From contig NZ_JALXVH010000005.1 in the NCBI RefSeq assembly GCF_025149945.1, positions 28,040-92,039 on the forward strand: a stretch of 64,000 nt of DNA, given 5' to 3'. The notes below the pieces were generated by a model. That model ran no database searches and was not told the DNA's origin. It was given only the letters and a program-made list of their open reading frames with translations. The translations under genes were made by a program, and so were the position numbers. Within the stretch, counting starts at the first letter, position 1. Every line of letters begins with the position of its first letter. This document shows positions 1 through 8,551 of this stretch, one piece after another. The stretch is from Kocuria sp. p3-SID1428 (lineage in GTDB: Bacteria > Actinomycetota > Actinomycetes > Actinomycetales > Micrococcaceae).

Positions 1-1116
1 CCGCGCGTGGCGATCCTGTTCGGCGGGCGCTCCTCCGAGCACAGCATCTCCCTGGTCACCGCCCGCGGGGTGCTCGGGGCGATCGATCGCGAGCACTGGG
101 ACGTGGTGACCGTGGGGATCGCGCGCACGGGCGAGTGGTTCCTGTTCTCGCCGGAGCAGCTCGAGGCGCTGCTCGAGCAGAACCCCATCACCGAGCTGCC
201 GGTGGGCCATGAGATGGTCTCGCTGCCCATGGGCTCCGGGGACACCGAGCTGCTGATCCGCGACATCTCCGGCGAGGGCCCGGCCCAGGAGCGCCGCGAG
301 CACATCGATGTGGTGCTGCCGCTGCTGCACGGTCCCTACGGCGAGGACGGCACCCTGCAGGGGATGCTCGAGCTCGCCGACATGCGCTACGTCGGCTGCG
401 GGGTGACGTCCTCGGCCGTGGGCATGGATAAGCACTTCATGAAGGTCGCCTTCGAATCGGCCGGGCTGGAGGTGGGTCCGTACGTCGTGGCCAAGGACCG
501 GCGCTGGCTGCGGGAGCCGGAGGAGGTCCTGGACGAGATCGCCCAGCTGTCCGCCCCCGTGTTCGTGAAGCCGGCGCGCGCGGGCTCGTCGTTCGGCATC
601 ACGCGGGTGGACGACCCGAGCGATCGTTCGGCTGTCACCGCCGCGGTGGAGGAGGCCCGGAGCTTCGATCGCAAGGTCGTCGTGGAGGCCGGGATCTCCG
701 GGCGGGAGATCGAGTGCGCCGTGCTGCAGGGACGCGGGCAGGATGCCCCGCGCGTCTCCCTGCTCGGGGAGATCGTCGTGGTGGACGAGCATTCGTTCTA
801 CGACTTCGAGGCCAAGTACGTCCAGCAGGATTCCGCCCGGCTCAGCTGCCCGGCCGAGGTCCCGGAGCAGACCGCCGAGCGCATCCGCGCGGATGCGGCA
901 CGCGCCTTCGAAGCCGTGGACGGTGAGGGCCTCTCGCGCGCCGACTTCTTCCTGACCGACGACGGCCGGGCCATCATCAACGAGGTCAACACCATGCCGG
1001 GGTTCACCTCGATCTCGATGTACCCGCGGCTGTGGGAGGCCTCCGGGCTGCCCTACGACGCCCTGCTCGACGAGCTGCTGCGCCTGGCCCTGGAGCGGCC
1101 CATCGGACTGCGCTGA
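1..1116 (+). CDS. ddl: D-alanine--D-alanine ligase, 5' end cut by window
   Basis: Joins two D-alanines with ATP in the cytoplasm to make the dipeptide that ends peptidoglycan precursors. The frame is open from base 1 and the family's N-terminal motif LFGGRSSEHSIS begins within a few codons, so only a few residues are missing and the GTG at 7 is probably internal. Landmarks are HGPYGEDGTLQGMLE near residue 110, the ATP-grasp loop FVKPARAGSSFGI near 187-200, and the metal-binding end INEVNTMPGFTSISMYP near 325-340. It converges on the DUF3515 gene, whose stop lies 7 bases downstream; no terminator is obvious between them. Confidence 0.96.
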   Translation, partial: PRVAILFGGRSSEHSISLVTARGVLGAIDREHWDVVTVGIARTGEWFLFSPEQLEALLEQNPITELPVGHEMVSLPMGSGDTELLIRDISGEGPAQERREHIDVVLPLLHGPYGEDGTLQGMLELADMRYVGCGVTSSAVGMDKHFMKVAFESAGLEVGPYVVAKDRRWLREPEEVLDEIAQLSAPVFVKPARAGSSFGITRVDDPSDRSAVTAAVEEARSFDRKVVVEAGISGREIECAVLQGRGQDAPRVSLLGEIVVVDEHSFYDFEAKYVQQDSARLSCPAEVPEQTAERIRADAARAFEAVDGEGLSRADFFLTDDGRAIINEVNTMPGFTSISMYPRLWEASGLPYDALLDELLRLALERPIGLR

Positions 1117-1123
1117 GCCCGGA

Positions 1124-1618
1124 TCAGACCTGCGGGGCCTCGTCCACGGAGAGGCACTCGGATTCCTGCGGCACCGTCGAGATCGCGCTGCCCAGGTCGA
1201 CGAGGGCGGTCGAGGACGGCACGACCGTGGTGTCGAAGGTGATCTCGAAGGCCGGGTCGCGCCCGTAGGTCGTGGCCTGCCACTGGTTGTCGGTCTCGAG
1301 GTCGCGGATCAGCCAGTCCACCCCGTCCACGCGCGTGCACAGATCGGTGGTGGGCTCCGGGGGCGTCACCCCGCAGCGCACCACGGCGGCCGAGGGATCC
1401 CCGTAGGCCGTGGTGCCCTGGCTCGAGGTCTGGCGCTGGGCCTGCCCGCTGATCTGCTCGGGCATGGCCAGCATGGCCGCCGCGCATTCTGGATTCGAGG
1501 CGTCCTCGGCAGCATCGACCTGTGCGGTGCTGGAGCCGCAGCCCGTGAGCAGGACCAGGCCAGTGGCCGCCAGGGCCGCAGCGCGGAGGGGGTGCAGTGG
1601 ACTTGGACCGGGGCGCAT
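1124..1618 (-). CDS. DUF3515 lipoprotein
   Basis: A 164-residue protein of the DUF3515 family, common in actinobacteria beside ddl and thiL; its function is unknown. The N-terminus has a basic start, a hydrophobic run and the lipobox LLTGC near residue 27, so it is probably a lipid-anchored protein on the outer face of the membrane. Cysteines near residues 45 and 78 could form disulfides outside the cell. The ATG has no Shine-Dalgarno; a TAGGAT hexamer ends 7 bases upstream (minus strand), suggesting a leaderless transcript. It lies between ddl (convergent) and thiL (divergent). Confidence 0.85.
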   Translation of the reverse strand: MRPGPSPLHPLRAAALAATGLVLLTGCGSSTAQVDAAEDASNPECAAAMLAMPEQISGQAQRQTSSQGTTAYGDPSAAVVRCGVTPPEPTTDLCTRVDGVDWLIRDLETDNQWQATTYGRDPAFEITFDTTVVPSSTALVDLGSAISTVPQESECLSVDEAPQV

Positions 1619-1625
1619 GGCCCGG

Positions 1626-1631
1626 ATCCTA
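1626..1631 (-). promoter_or_regulatory. -10 hexamer TAGGAT, leaderless start of DUF3515 gene
   Basis: On the minus strand TAGGAT ends 7 bases before the ATG at 1618, and no Shine-Dalgarno lies between. Transcription would begin at about the start codon. Seen directly as a motif; promoter activity is inferred. Confidence 0.5.
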
Positions 1632-1797
1632 TCGCCCGGCTCCGGCGGGCCTCGAATCGCGCAGGCTCGCGGGCCCGGCAGACACGCACGCCGGTGCCGC
1701 GGCGCAGGGGGCTGTGCTGTCCGCCCCGCTCATTACCCTAAGGCTCGATGGCCCCGCTCACCGGCGTGAGGCCCGATCGACCGAAGAGGCGGGGCAG

Positions 1798-3063
1798 ATG
1801 ACCAGGCAGGACAGCACCGGCGGCGCGAGGCCGTGCAGCCAGGGCCCTGGGACTGCTCGCGGGGCTGCCCCGATGGGTTCGGGGGACTGCTGCGCCGAGC
1901 CGCCCCAGGCCGCGGGGGCGATCGCCGGGCTGAGCGTGGGGGAGGCCTCGGAGTCCGAGCTGCTGGCGGCCTTCCTGCCGCTGCTGCGCGGCGGCGATTC
2001 CACCTATCTCCAGCTGGGTCCCGGCGATGACTGCGCGGTGATCGCCGCTCCGGATGGGCGCTATGTGATCACCACGGACACCCAGGTCGAGGGCCAGGAC
2101 TTCCTGCCGGTGTGGCCCAGCGGTGCACTCACCGGCGGCGCGGACACCGGCGCCAAGGCCGCCGCGCAGAACCTGGGGGATGCCGCGGCCATGGGGGCGG
2201 TGCCGTCGTCCGCGGTCGTCTCGCTAACCCTTCCCCCGCAGACTCCATGCCAATGGGTCCTGGACTTCGCCCGCGGGCTGCGCGGCGGCATCGAGGCCTG
2301 CGGGGCCCCGCAGCTCGCCGTGGCCGGAGGGGATCTGGGCGGCGGCGAGCAGCTCTCCGTGACCGTGACGGTGACCGGGGATCTGCAGGGCCGCGAGCCC
2401 GTGCGCCGCAGCGGGGCAGCTGCCGGGCAGCGGCTGGTGCTGGCCGGGACCGTGGGGCGCGCGGCAGCGGGTCTGGCGCTGCTGCTCTCGAGCGCCTATC
2501 GCCCCGGGGAGGACCCCGTCCTGGACGAGATCGCAGGCTGGCAGCTGCGGCCCGTGAGCCCTGTGCCGGCCGGCGCACTGCTGGCACGCGCCGGAGCCAC
2601 CGCCATGATCGATGTCTCGGACGGCCTCGTGCGCGACTGCGGGCGGATCGCGGAGGCCTCGGGTGTTCACCTGGAGCTGGATCCCCGAGCCCTGCAGGAG
2701 CTGGCCGAGCCCCTGCGCCCGGCCGCCGAGCTGCTGGGCGCGGATCCCCTGGACTGGGTGCTCACCGGCGGGGAGGACCACGGCCTGCTGGCAAGTCTCC
2801 CGGAAGATGCTCAGGTGCCTGAGGGAGTCCGTGCGATAGGCTCTGTGCGCCTGCCGGGAGCCCCCTCCGGCGGACCAGCAGCCGGTCCTGCCGGGCGCGC
2901 GCAGCCCCAGGAGCCCGTCGGCGGCTGGGATGTGAGCGTGGCAGGCGATGATGCGAACCAGCTGATCGGCAGGAGCCGCAGCGGAGGATGGGACCACTTT
3001 GAACGTCCGCAGCACAGCGAGCACGGAGGCCGTTCGGCGATGGCTCGACCTCGCCGTCCGTGA
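1798..3063 (+). CDS. thiL: Thiamine-monophosphate kinase
   Basis: Phosphorylates thiamine monophosphate to thiamine pyrophosphate with ATP, the last step of cofactor synthesis. PurM-like family signatures are clear: GPGDDCAV near residue 75, TTDTQVEGQDF, DTGAKAAAQNLGDAAAMGA near 115-134, and ISDGL-like MIDVSDGLVRDCGRIAEASG (near 263-282). I chose the ATG at 1798, with AGAGGCGGGG just upstream; at 421 residues it is longer than the usual 310-340 because of a low-complexity N-terminus (about 50 residues) and a tail, so a later start is possible. The tail overlaps the next gene by 65 bases. Confidence 0.92.
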   Translation: MTRQDSTGGARPCSQGPGTARGAAPMGSGDCCAEPPQAAGAIAGLSVGEASESELLAAFLPLLRGGDSTYLQLGPGDDCAVIAAPDGRYVITTDTQVEGQDFLPVWPSGALTGGADTGAKAAAQNLGDAAAMGAVPSSAVVSLTLPPQTPCQWVLDFARGLRGGIEACGAPQLAVAGGDLGGGEQLSVTVTVTGDLQGREPVRRSGAAAGQRLVLAGTVGRAAAGLALLLSSAYRPGEDPVLDEIAGWQLRPVSPVPAGALLARAGATAMIDVSDGLVRDCGRIAEASGVHLELDPRALQELAEPLRPAAELLGADPLDWVLTGGEDHGLLASLPEDAQVPEGVRAIGSVRLPGAPSGGPAAGPAGRAQPQEPVGGWDVSVAGDDANQLIGRSRSGGWDHFERPQHSEHGGRSAMARPRRP

Positions 3064-4066
3064 GCTGCGCGCCAGCGCGGACATCCTGGATGCGATCAAC
3101 GTCTTCCCGGTGGCCGACTCGGACACCGGCGCCAACCTGGTGACCACAGTGGGCACCGCCGCTCAGGCGGTCCAGGTGCTCGAGACCCCGGATGTCGGCG
3201 AGCTCATCATGCTCGCCGGTCAGGCCGCGCTGGACGACGCCCGCGGCAACTCCGGGTCCCTGTTCGCCGTGTGGCTGTGCGCCGTGGGCGCCTCGCTCGA
3301 GGGCCGCGGGCTCACCGCCGAGGCCTTCGCCCAGGCCCTGACCTCGGGCGAGCTGCGCTCCTGGTCGGCTCTGACAGATCCCGTGCCCGGCACCATGCTC
3401 TCGGTCATCAGGGACATCGCCGCCGTGCAGGTCCCGGAGAACGAGGAGCCCGGCTCCAAACGCACGCTGCTGCATCATCTGGAGCGCGTGGTCGCCGCGG
3501 CCCGGGAGGCCGTGCTCGGTTCCACGGATGAGCTCGAAGTCCTGCAGGGCTCGGGGCGTGTGGACGCCGGAGCCCTGGGGATGCTCATCATCCTGGACGC
3601 CCTGCGTCGCTCCGCCGCCGGCGAGGGATCCGGTCGGCCCGTGCTGTGGACCGGCGCCCCGGACGACAGCGCAGAGCCCACCGGCCAGGAGACCGGCGTG
3701 CAGGTCCAGCAGCTGCTCGAGAGCATGCGAGAGGCCTCGGCGGCCGGCGCAGCCGGGGAGGCCGGCGCGGCGGGCGGCGAGGCCGAGACCGGCGTGGAAG
3801 TCGTGGCCACCGTCGAGCTGACCGCCCTGGAGGCTGCCTCCGTGCGCTTCGAGCTCACCGAGATCGGCCGTTCCGTGATCACCTCGCCGATCTCCCAGAT
3901 CGAGGGCGAGCTGTGGCGCTGGCGGGTCCACGTCCACGTGGATGATCAGCAGGTCGCCCTGGACGTCCTGCGCGCCCACGGCACGCCGCGCAATGTGGCG
4001 GTCACCGGGCTGGACCCGGAGGGCTCGGGGCGTCAGAACCGCGTCAACACCTCGGATCTGGACTGA
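2999..4066 (+). CDS. DAK2 (DhaL-type) domain protein
   Basis: A 355-residue protein whose N-terminal half is a DhaL/DAK2 kinase domain: INVFPVADSDTGANLVTTV near residues 35-53, ARGNSGSLFAVW near 81, and GRVDAGALGM near 187. The same domain binds ADP in dihydroxyacetone kinases and fatty acid kinase FakA. Full FakA is about 550 residues, so this is a shortened form. The C-terminal part (about 260-355) resembles the FakA tail only loosely. The TTG start has GGAGGATGG upstream and lies inside thiL. The stop overlaps the recG ATG by one base, so thiL, this gene and recG probably form one operon. The substrate cannot be read from sequence. Confidence 0.85.
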   Translation: MNVRSTASTEAVRRWLDLAVRELRASADILDAINVFPVADSDTGANLVTTVGTAAQAVQVLETPDVGELIMLAGQAALDDARGNSGSLFAVWLCAVGASLEGRGLTAEAFAQALTSGELRSWSALTDPVPGTMLSVIRDIAAVQVPENEEPGSKRTLLHHLERVVAAAREAVLGSTDELEVLQGSGRVDAGALGMLIILDALRRSAAGEGSGRPVLWTGAPDDSAEPTGQETGVQVQQLLESMREASAAGAAGEAGAAGGEAETGVEVVATVELTALEAASVRFELTEIGRSVITSPISQIEGELWRWRVHVHVDDQQVALDVLRAHGTPRNVAVTGLDPEGSGRQNRVNTSDLD

Positions 4067-6366
4067 TGAGCCCGCGGAAGGGCAGCCGGGGCTCGGCATC
4101 CGGACCGGAGGCCCCAGCGTCGTCCGTGGACCGCGGGGATCTGGATCGCCCGCTGGCCGAGGTCCTCGGGGCCAGTTCGGCGAAGACCTTCGAGAAGCAC
4201 CTGGGCCTCGTCACGATCGGCCAGCTGCTCGAGCACTTCCCGCGCCGCCTGGTTCCTCGAGGGGAGCTGACCTCGTTCAGCGAGCTGCGCCTGGATGAGC
4301 ACGCCACGCTCGTGGCCGAGGTGCTGCGCGTGTCCACCCGGCGGATGCGCTCGCGCAGCGGCTCGATCACCGAGGTCGTGATCACCGACCGCTCCTCGGA
4401 CTCCGGGACGGACCTGCTGGCGGAGTCCACCGGGGCCACCATGACGCTGAGCTTCTTCAACGCCTGGACGGCCTCCCGCGACCTCACCAGCGGGACCCAC
4501 GCGCTGTTCTCGGGCAAGGTCTCGCAGTATCGCGGCGAGCTGACGATGGCGAACCCGCACTATGCGCCGCTGGATCCCGACGACGACGTCGACGCCGCCG
4601 ATGCCCTCGACAGCGCCGGGCGCCCCGTGCCGGTGTATCCGGCCGTCGCCAAGCTCACGAGCGACCGGATCGCCCAGGCCGTGCAGCTGTGCCTGGCCGC
4701 CGTGGACTGGTCGACCGTCCCGGATCCGCTGCCGCTCGAGGTGGCACGGGAGCACCGGTACTCGGATCTGGCCAGCGCGTATCAGTCCATGCACCGCCCG
4801 GCCGATGAGCAGGACTGGCACCGCGCCAAGGCCAGGTTCCGCCACACCGAGGCGCTTGTGCTGCAGGCAGCGCTGCTGCGCCGCCGCCAGGCGGTCGCCC
4901 AGCGCCGCGCGCCGGAGCTCACCGGCCGCGACGGCGTGGTGCTGAAGGGATTCGAGCAGCGGCTGGGCTTCGAGCTGACCGCCTCGCAGCAGGAGGTCGG
5001 ACGGCAGATCGCCGCGGATCTGGGGCAGGTCCACCCCATGAACCGGCTGCTGCAGGGCGATGTGGGCTCCGGCAAGACCGTCGTGGCGCTGCGGGCCATG
5101 CTGCAGGCCGTTGACTCCGGGGCGCAGGCCGCGCTGCTGGCGCCCACCGAGGTCCTGGCCGCCCAGCACCACGCCTCGATCGTGCGCGCACTGGGGCCGT
5201 TGGGGGCGGCCGGGACGCTGGAGGGCGATCCGCAGGGAACCCGCGTGGTGCTGCTGACCGGGTCCATGCCCACGGCCGCGCGCAGGCAGGCGCTGCTCGA
5301 GATCGTCACCGGCGAGGCCGGGATCGTGATCGGCACCCACGCGCTGCTGGCGGAGACGGTGCAGTTCCTGCGCCTGGGCCTGGTGGTGGTCGATGAGCAG
5401 CATCGCTTCGGCGTGCAGCAGCGCGACCGCCTGCGCGAGACCGGCGCCGAGGAGGTCCCGCACCTTCTCGTCATGACGGCCACGCCCATCCCGCGCACCG
5501 TGGCCATGACCGTCTTCGGCGATCTCGACGTCTCGGTGCTCGAAGGGCTGCCCGCGGGACGCCAGCCGATCGACACGCACGTGGTCGGGCTGCTCGAGCA
5601 CCCGGCCTGGGAGCGGCGGATCATGGCCCGGGCCGCAGAGGAGATCGCCGCAGGACGGCAGGTCTACATGGTCGCGCCCAAGATCGGGGCGGACGACGAG
5701 GTCCCGCCGTTCTCCTTGGCAGGCTCGGCCGCCGATGAGAAGGCCGCCGAGGCCATGGTCTCGACCACCTGGCTCAAGCTGCTCGTGCAGCGGGCCCCGG
5801 AGTTGGAGCGGACGCGGATCGCGGTGCTGCACGGACGCCTGGACGCCGCGCAGAAGGCCGAGACCATGGACGCCTTCGCCGCCGGGGAGATCGATCTGCT
5901 GATCTGCACCACCGTGGTCGAGGTCGGCGTCGACGTCCCCAATGCCACGCTCATGGTCATCGTGGACGCCGATCGCTTCGGCATCTCCCAGCTGCACCAG
6001 CTGCGCGGGCGGATCGGTCGCGGGGCGCACCGCTCCACCTGCCTGCTGGTCACCCGCCGCGATCCCGAGCACCCCTCGCGCGAGCGGATCGCGGCTGTGG
6101 CGGCCACGACCGACGGCTTCGAGCTCGCCCAGGCCGATCTGGCCCAGCGCCGCGAGGGCGACATCCTGGGCGATGCCCAGTCCGGCGGGCGCTCCACGCT
6201 GCGGCTGCTGCGCGCCGTCGACGACGCCGGCGTCATCGAGCGCGCCCGTCGTGAGGCCCAGGCGGTGCTGAGCGCCGATCCCGGGCTCGAGCAGCACCCG
6301 CAGCTGCTCGCGGCCATCCGCGCCGCGCTCGACGAGGACACCGAGAAGTACCTGGAGAGGGGCTGA
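4066..6366 (+). CDS. recG: ATP-dependent DNA helicase RecG
   Basis: Superfamily 2 helicase that unwinds and remodels branched DNA such as stalled forks and Holliday junctions. The 766-residue product has an N-terminal wedge (OB-fold) region to about residue 230, then helicase motifs: Walker A GDVGSGKT near 331-338, the DEQH box (VVDEQHRFGVQQRDRL) near 441-456, MTATPIPRT near 475, and the C-terminal QLRGRIGRG near 645. Length is typical of the family. It begins at the ATG overlapping the preceding stop and is followed 7 bases later by rsmD. Confidence 0.96.
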   Translation: MSPRKGSRGSASGPEAPASSVDRGDLDRPLAEVLGASSAKTFEKHLGLVTIGQLLEHFPRRLVPRGELTSFSELRLDEHATLVAEVLRVSTRRMRSRSGSITEVVITDRSSDSGTDLLAESTGATMTLSFFNAWTASRDLTSGTHALFSGKVSQYRGELTMANPHYAPLDPDDDVDAADALDSAGRPVPVYPAVAKLTSDRIAQAVQLCLAAVDWSTVPDPLPLEVAREHRYSDLASAYQSMHRPADEQDWHRAKARFRHTEALVLQAALLRRRQAVAQRRAPELTGRDGVVLKGFEQRLGFELTASQQEVGRQIAADLGQVHPMNRLLQGDVGSGKTVVALRAMLQAVDSGAQAALLAPTEVLAAQHHASIVRALGPLGAAGTLEGDPQGTRVVLLTGSMPTAARRQALLEIVTGEAGIVIGTHALLAETVQFLRLGLVVVDEQHRFGVQQRDRLRETGAEEVPHLLVMTATPIPRTVAMTVFGDLDVSVLEGLPAGRQPIDTHVVGLLEHPAWERRIMARAAEEIAAGRQVYMVAPKIGADDEVPPFSLAGSAADEKAAEAMVSTTWLKLLVQRAPELERTRIAVLHGRLDAAQKAETMDAFAAGEIDLLICTTVVEVGVDVPNATLMVIVDADRFGISQLHQLRGRIGRGAHRSTCLLVTRRDPEHPSRERIAAVAATTDGFELAQADLAQRREGDILGDAQSGGRSTLRLLRAVDDAGVIERARREAQAVLSADPGLEQHPQLLAAIRAALDEDTEKYLERG

Positions 6367-6373
6367 TCCGCTC

Positions 6374-6943
6374 GTGACCCGCATCATCGCCGGAGCGGCC
6401 GGCGGCACTCGTCTGGCCTCCGTGCCCGGCACCGGTACCCGGCCCACGACCGATCGCGTCAAGGAGTCGCTGTTCTCCCGCCTGGACGCCTGGGGCATGA
6501 TCGACGAGGCCCGCGTCCTGGACCTCTTCGCCGGCTCCGGGGCCCTGGGTTGCGAGTGCGCCAGCCGCGGCGCACGCGAGGTCGTGCTCGTGGAGAAGCA
6601 TCCGCGGGCTGTCTCGGTGTGCAGGGCCAATGCCGAGACGGTCAATCGTGCCCTCGGCTCGCAGCGGGTGCGCTGCGAGCGCGGCTCCGTGCACGGCTAC
6701 GCCTCGACCCACGAGGGTCCCTGGGATCTCGTGCTCGCCGATCCGCCCTACCCGCTGGGGGAGACCGAGCTGAGCGAGGTGCTGTCCCTGCTGAGCGGCA
6801 AGCTCGGTCCCGGCGGCGTCGTGGTGATCGAACGGTCCTCGCGCAGTCCGGAGCCCGCCTGGCCCCAGGGCCTGCGTCGGCTCGAGAGCAGCAGGCACGG
6901 CGAGACCATGCTCTGGTTCGCTGAGGCCGACGATCCCTCCTGA
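6374..6943 (+). CDS. rsmD: 16S rRNA (guanine(966)-N(2))-methyltransferase RsmD
   Basis: Transfers a methyl group from S-adenosylmethionine to G966 of 16S rRNA. The 189-residue product has the family N-terminus (RIIAGAAGGTRL), PTTDRVKESLFSRL near 25-38, the SAM-binding loop VLDLFAGSGALGCECASRGA near 50-69, and the catalytic DPPYPLG near 122. The start is a GTG 8 bases after the recG stop. recG-rsmD adjacency is common; in many actinobacteria coaD follows directly, but here a UDP-glucose dehydrogenase and an aminotransferase intervene. Confidence 0.94.
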   Translation: MTRIIAGAAGGTRLASVPGTGTRPTTDRVKESLFSRLDAWGMIDEARVLDLFAGSGALGCECASRGAREVVLVEKHPRAVSVCRANAETVNRALGSQRVRCERGSVHGYASTHEGPWDLVLADPPYPLGETELSEVLSLLSGKLGPGGVVVIERSSRSPEPAWPQGLRRLESSRHGETMLWFAEADDPS

Positions 6944-7147
6944 CTCGCTCGTCGCCCGAGCGGATCCGGGGTGGGGACGGGGACGTCGACGCCGGCATCA
7001 TCTGAAGTTCACCTGGCACGCCGCGGCCCCTCGCTCCGGGGGAGGAAGCGGATCGTTAGTCTGCTGATACGGGTCGCCGTTCGTGCGGCCCGCACTGCGG
7101 ACCGGCGTGCGTCGGGCACGCGGACGAGACCGAGGAGTATGCACCGG

Positions 7148-8500
7148 ATGCGCATCACTGTTCTGGGGACCGGCTATCTGGGCGCCACGCACGCGGCATC
7201 GCTGGCGGAGATGGGCTACGAGGTGCTGGGGGTGGACATCGACCCGGCCAAGCTCGAGTCGCTGTCGGCCGGCGTCCTGCCCTTCCACGAGCCGGAGCTG
7301 CCGCAGCTGCTGCGCAAGCACGTCGAGTCCGGACGCCTGCGCTTCACCTCCGACTACGAGGAGGCCGGGGCCTTCGGGGACGTGCACTTCATCGGAGTGG
7401 GCACGCCGCAGCGCCCCGGTGCGTTCGCCGCGGACATGAGCTTCGTGGACGCCGCCGTGGAGCAGATCTCCCGGCACCTGACCCGCGATGCCGTGATCGC
7501 CGGCAAGTCGACCGTCCCGGTGGGCACCGCCCGGCGGCTGCGCGAGCTGGCGCGCGAGAACGCTCCGGAGGGGATCGAGGTGGACCTGGTGTGGAACCCC
7601 GAGTTCCTGCGCGAGGGCCACTCCGTCGAGGACACGCTGCACCCCGACCGCATGGTCATCGGCCTGCCCGGGCACGGCTCCGCGGATCCGCAGGAGCACG
7701 AGCAGGCCCGGCGCCTCGAGCAGCTCATGCGCGAGGTCTACTCCCCGCAGCTGGCCGAGGGCATCCCGCTGATCGTCACCGACTACGAGACCTCGGAGCT
7801 CGTGAAGGTCGCGGCGAACTCGTTCCTGGCCACCAAGATCAGCTTCATCAACTCGCTGTCCGAGCTCACCGAGGCCGTGGGCGGAGATATCCGCACGCTG
7901 GCCGATGCGATCGGGATGGACGAGCGGATCGGGCGCAAGTTCCTCAACGCCGGCGTGGGATTCGGCGGCGGATGCCTCCCCAAGGACATCCGCGCCCTGC
8001 GCGCCCGGGCCTCGGAGCTCGGGCTGGACCAGTCCGTGCGCTTCCTGGCCGAGGTCGACGACATCAACACCCGACGCCGCGAGCACACGGTCGGGGTCAT
8101 CACCGACATGCTCGACGGCTCCGTCATGGGCCGGGAGATCGCCGTGCTCGGCGCCGCCTTCAAGCCCGAGTCCGACGACGTCCGCGACTCGCCCGCCCTG
8201 GACATCGCCGCCCGTCTGCACTCGATCGGCGCCGACGTCCACGTCTACGACCCCAAGGCCAATGAGAACGCCGCCAAGCGCTACCCGCGTGTGGACTACG
8301 CGAGCTCGCTGATCCAGGCGGTGGCCCGTGCCGAGGTGGTCGTGCTGCTCACCGAGTGGGACGAGTTCCGGCGGATGACGCCCGAGGAGCTGGCCCCGCT
8401 GGTGCGTCGTCGTCAGATCCTCGATGGGCGCAACGTGCTCGATCCGCGGCAGTGGTCCGATGCCGGCTGGACCTACCGCGCCCTGGGCCGCAGGGGCTGA
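7148..8500 (+). CDS. ugd: UDP-glucose 6-dehydrogenase
   Basis: Oxidises UDP-glucose to UDP-glucuronate with two NAD+, feeding surface polysaccharide synthesis. The 450-residue product has an N-terminal Rossmann fold (GTGYLGATHAASLAEMGYEV, residues 7-26), the substrate loop NPEFLREGHSVEDTLHPDR near 150, and the catalytic-cysteine motif GFGGGCLPKDIRAL (Cys near residue 275). FKPESDDVRDSPALDIA lies in the C-terminal UDP-binding domain. I chose the ATG at 7148 because GAGGAG sits 10 bases upstream; the in-frame ATG at 7139 is only 1 base from it. No other sugar-nucleotide gene is adjacent, so its pathway is inferred from family only. Confidence 0.94.
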   Translation: MRITVLGTGYLGATHAASLAEMGYEVLGVDIDPAKLESLSAGVLPFHEPELPQLLRKHVESGRLRFTSDYEEAGAFGDVHFIGVGTPQRPGAFAADMSFVDAAVEQISRHLTRDAVIAGKSTVPVGTARRLRELARENAPEGIEVDLVWNPEFLREGHSVEDTLHPDRMVIGLPGHGSADPQEHEQARRLEQLMREVYSPQLAEGIPLIVTDYETSELVKVAANSFLATKISFINSLSELTEAVGGDIRTLADAIGMDERIGRKFLNAGVGFGGGCLPKDIRALRARASELGLDQSVRFLAEVDDINTRRREHTVGVITDMLDGSVMGREIAVLGAAFKPESDDVRDSPALDIAARLHSIGADVHVYDPKANENAAKRYPRVDYASSLIQAVARAEVVVLLTEWDEFRRMTPEELAPLVRRRQILDGRNVLDPRQWSDAGWTYRALGRRG

Positions 8501-8551
8501 GCCGGGCCCCGTGACCTGAGACCCGCCCCGGTGATCGGGCGCTCGATGGCC

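Noticed and set aside
4033..6645. An 870-codon minus-strand frame over recG
   Set aside because: It has the Gly/His/Arg/Leu-rich composition of a reverse-frame shadow and no domain; recG on the other strand is unambiguous.
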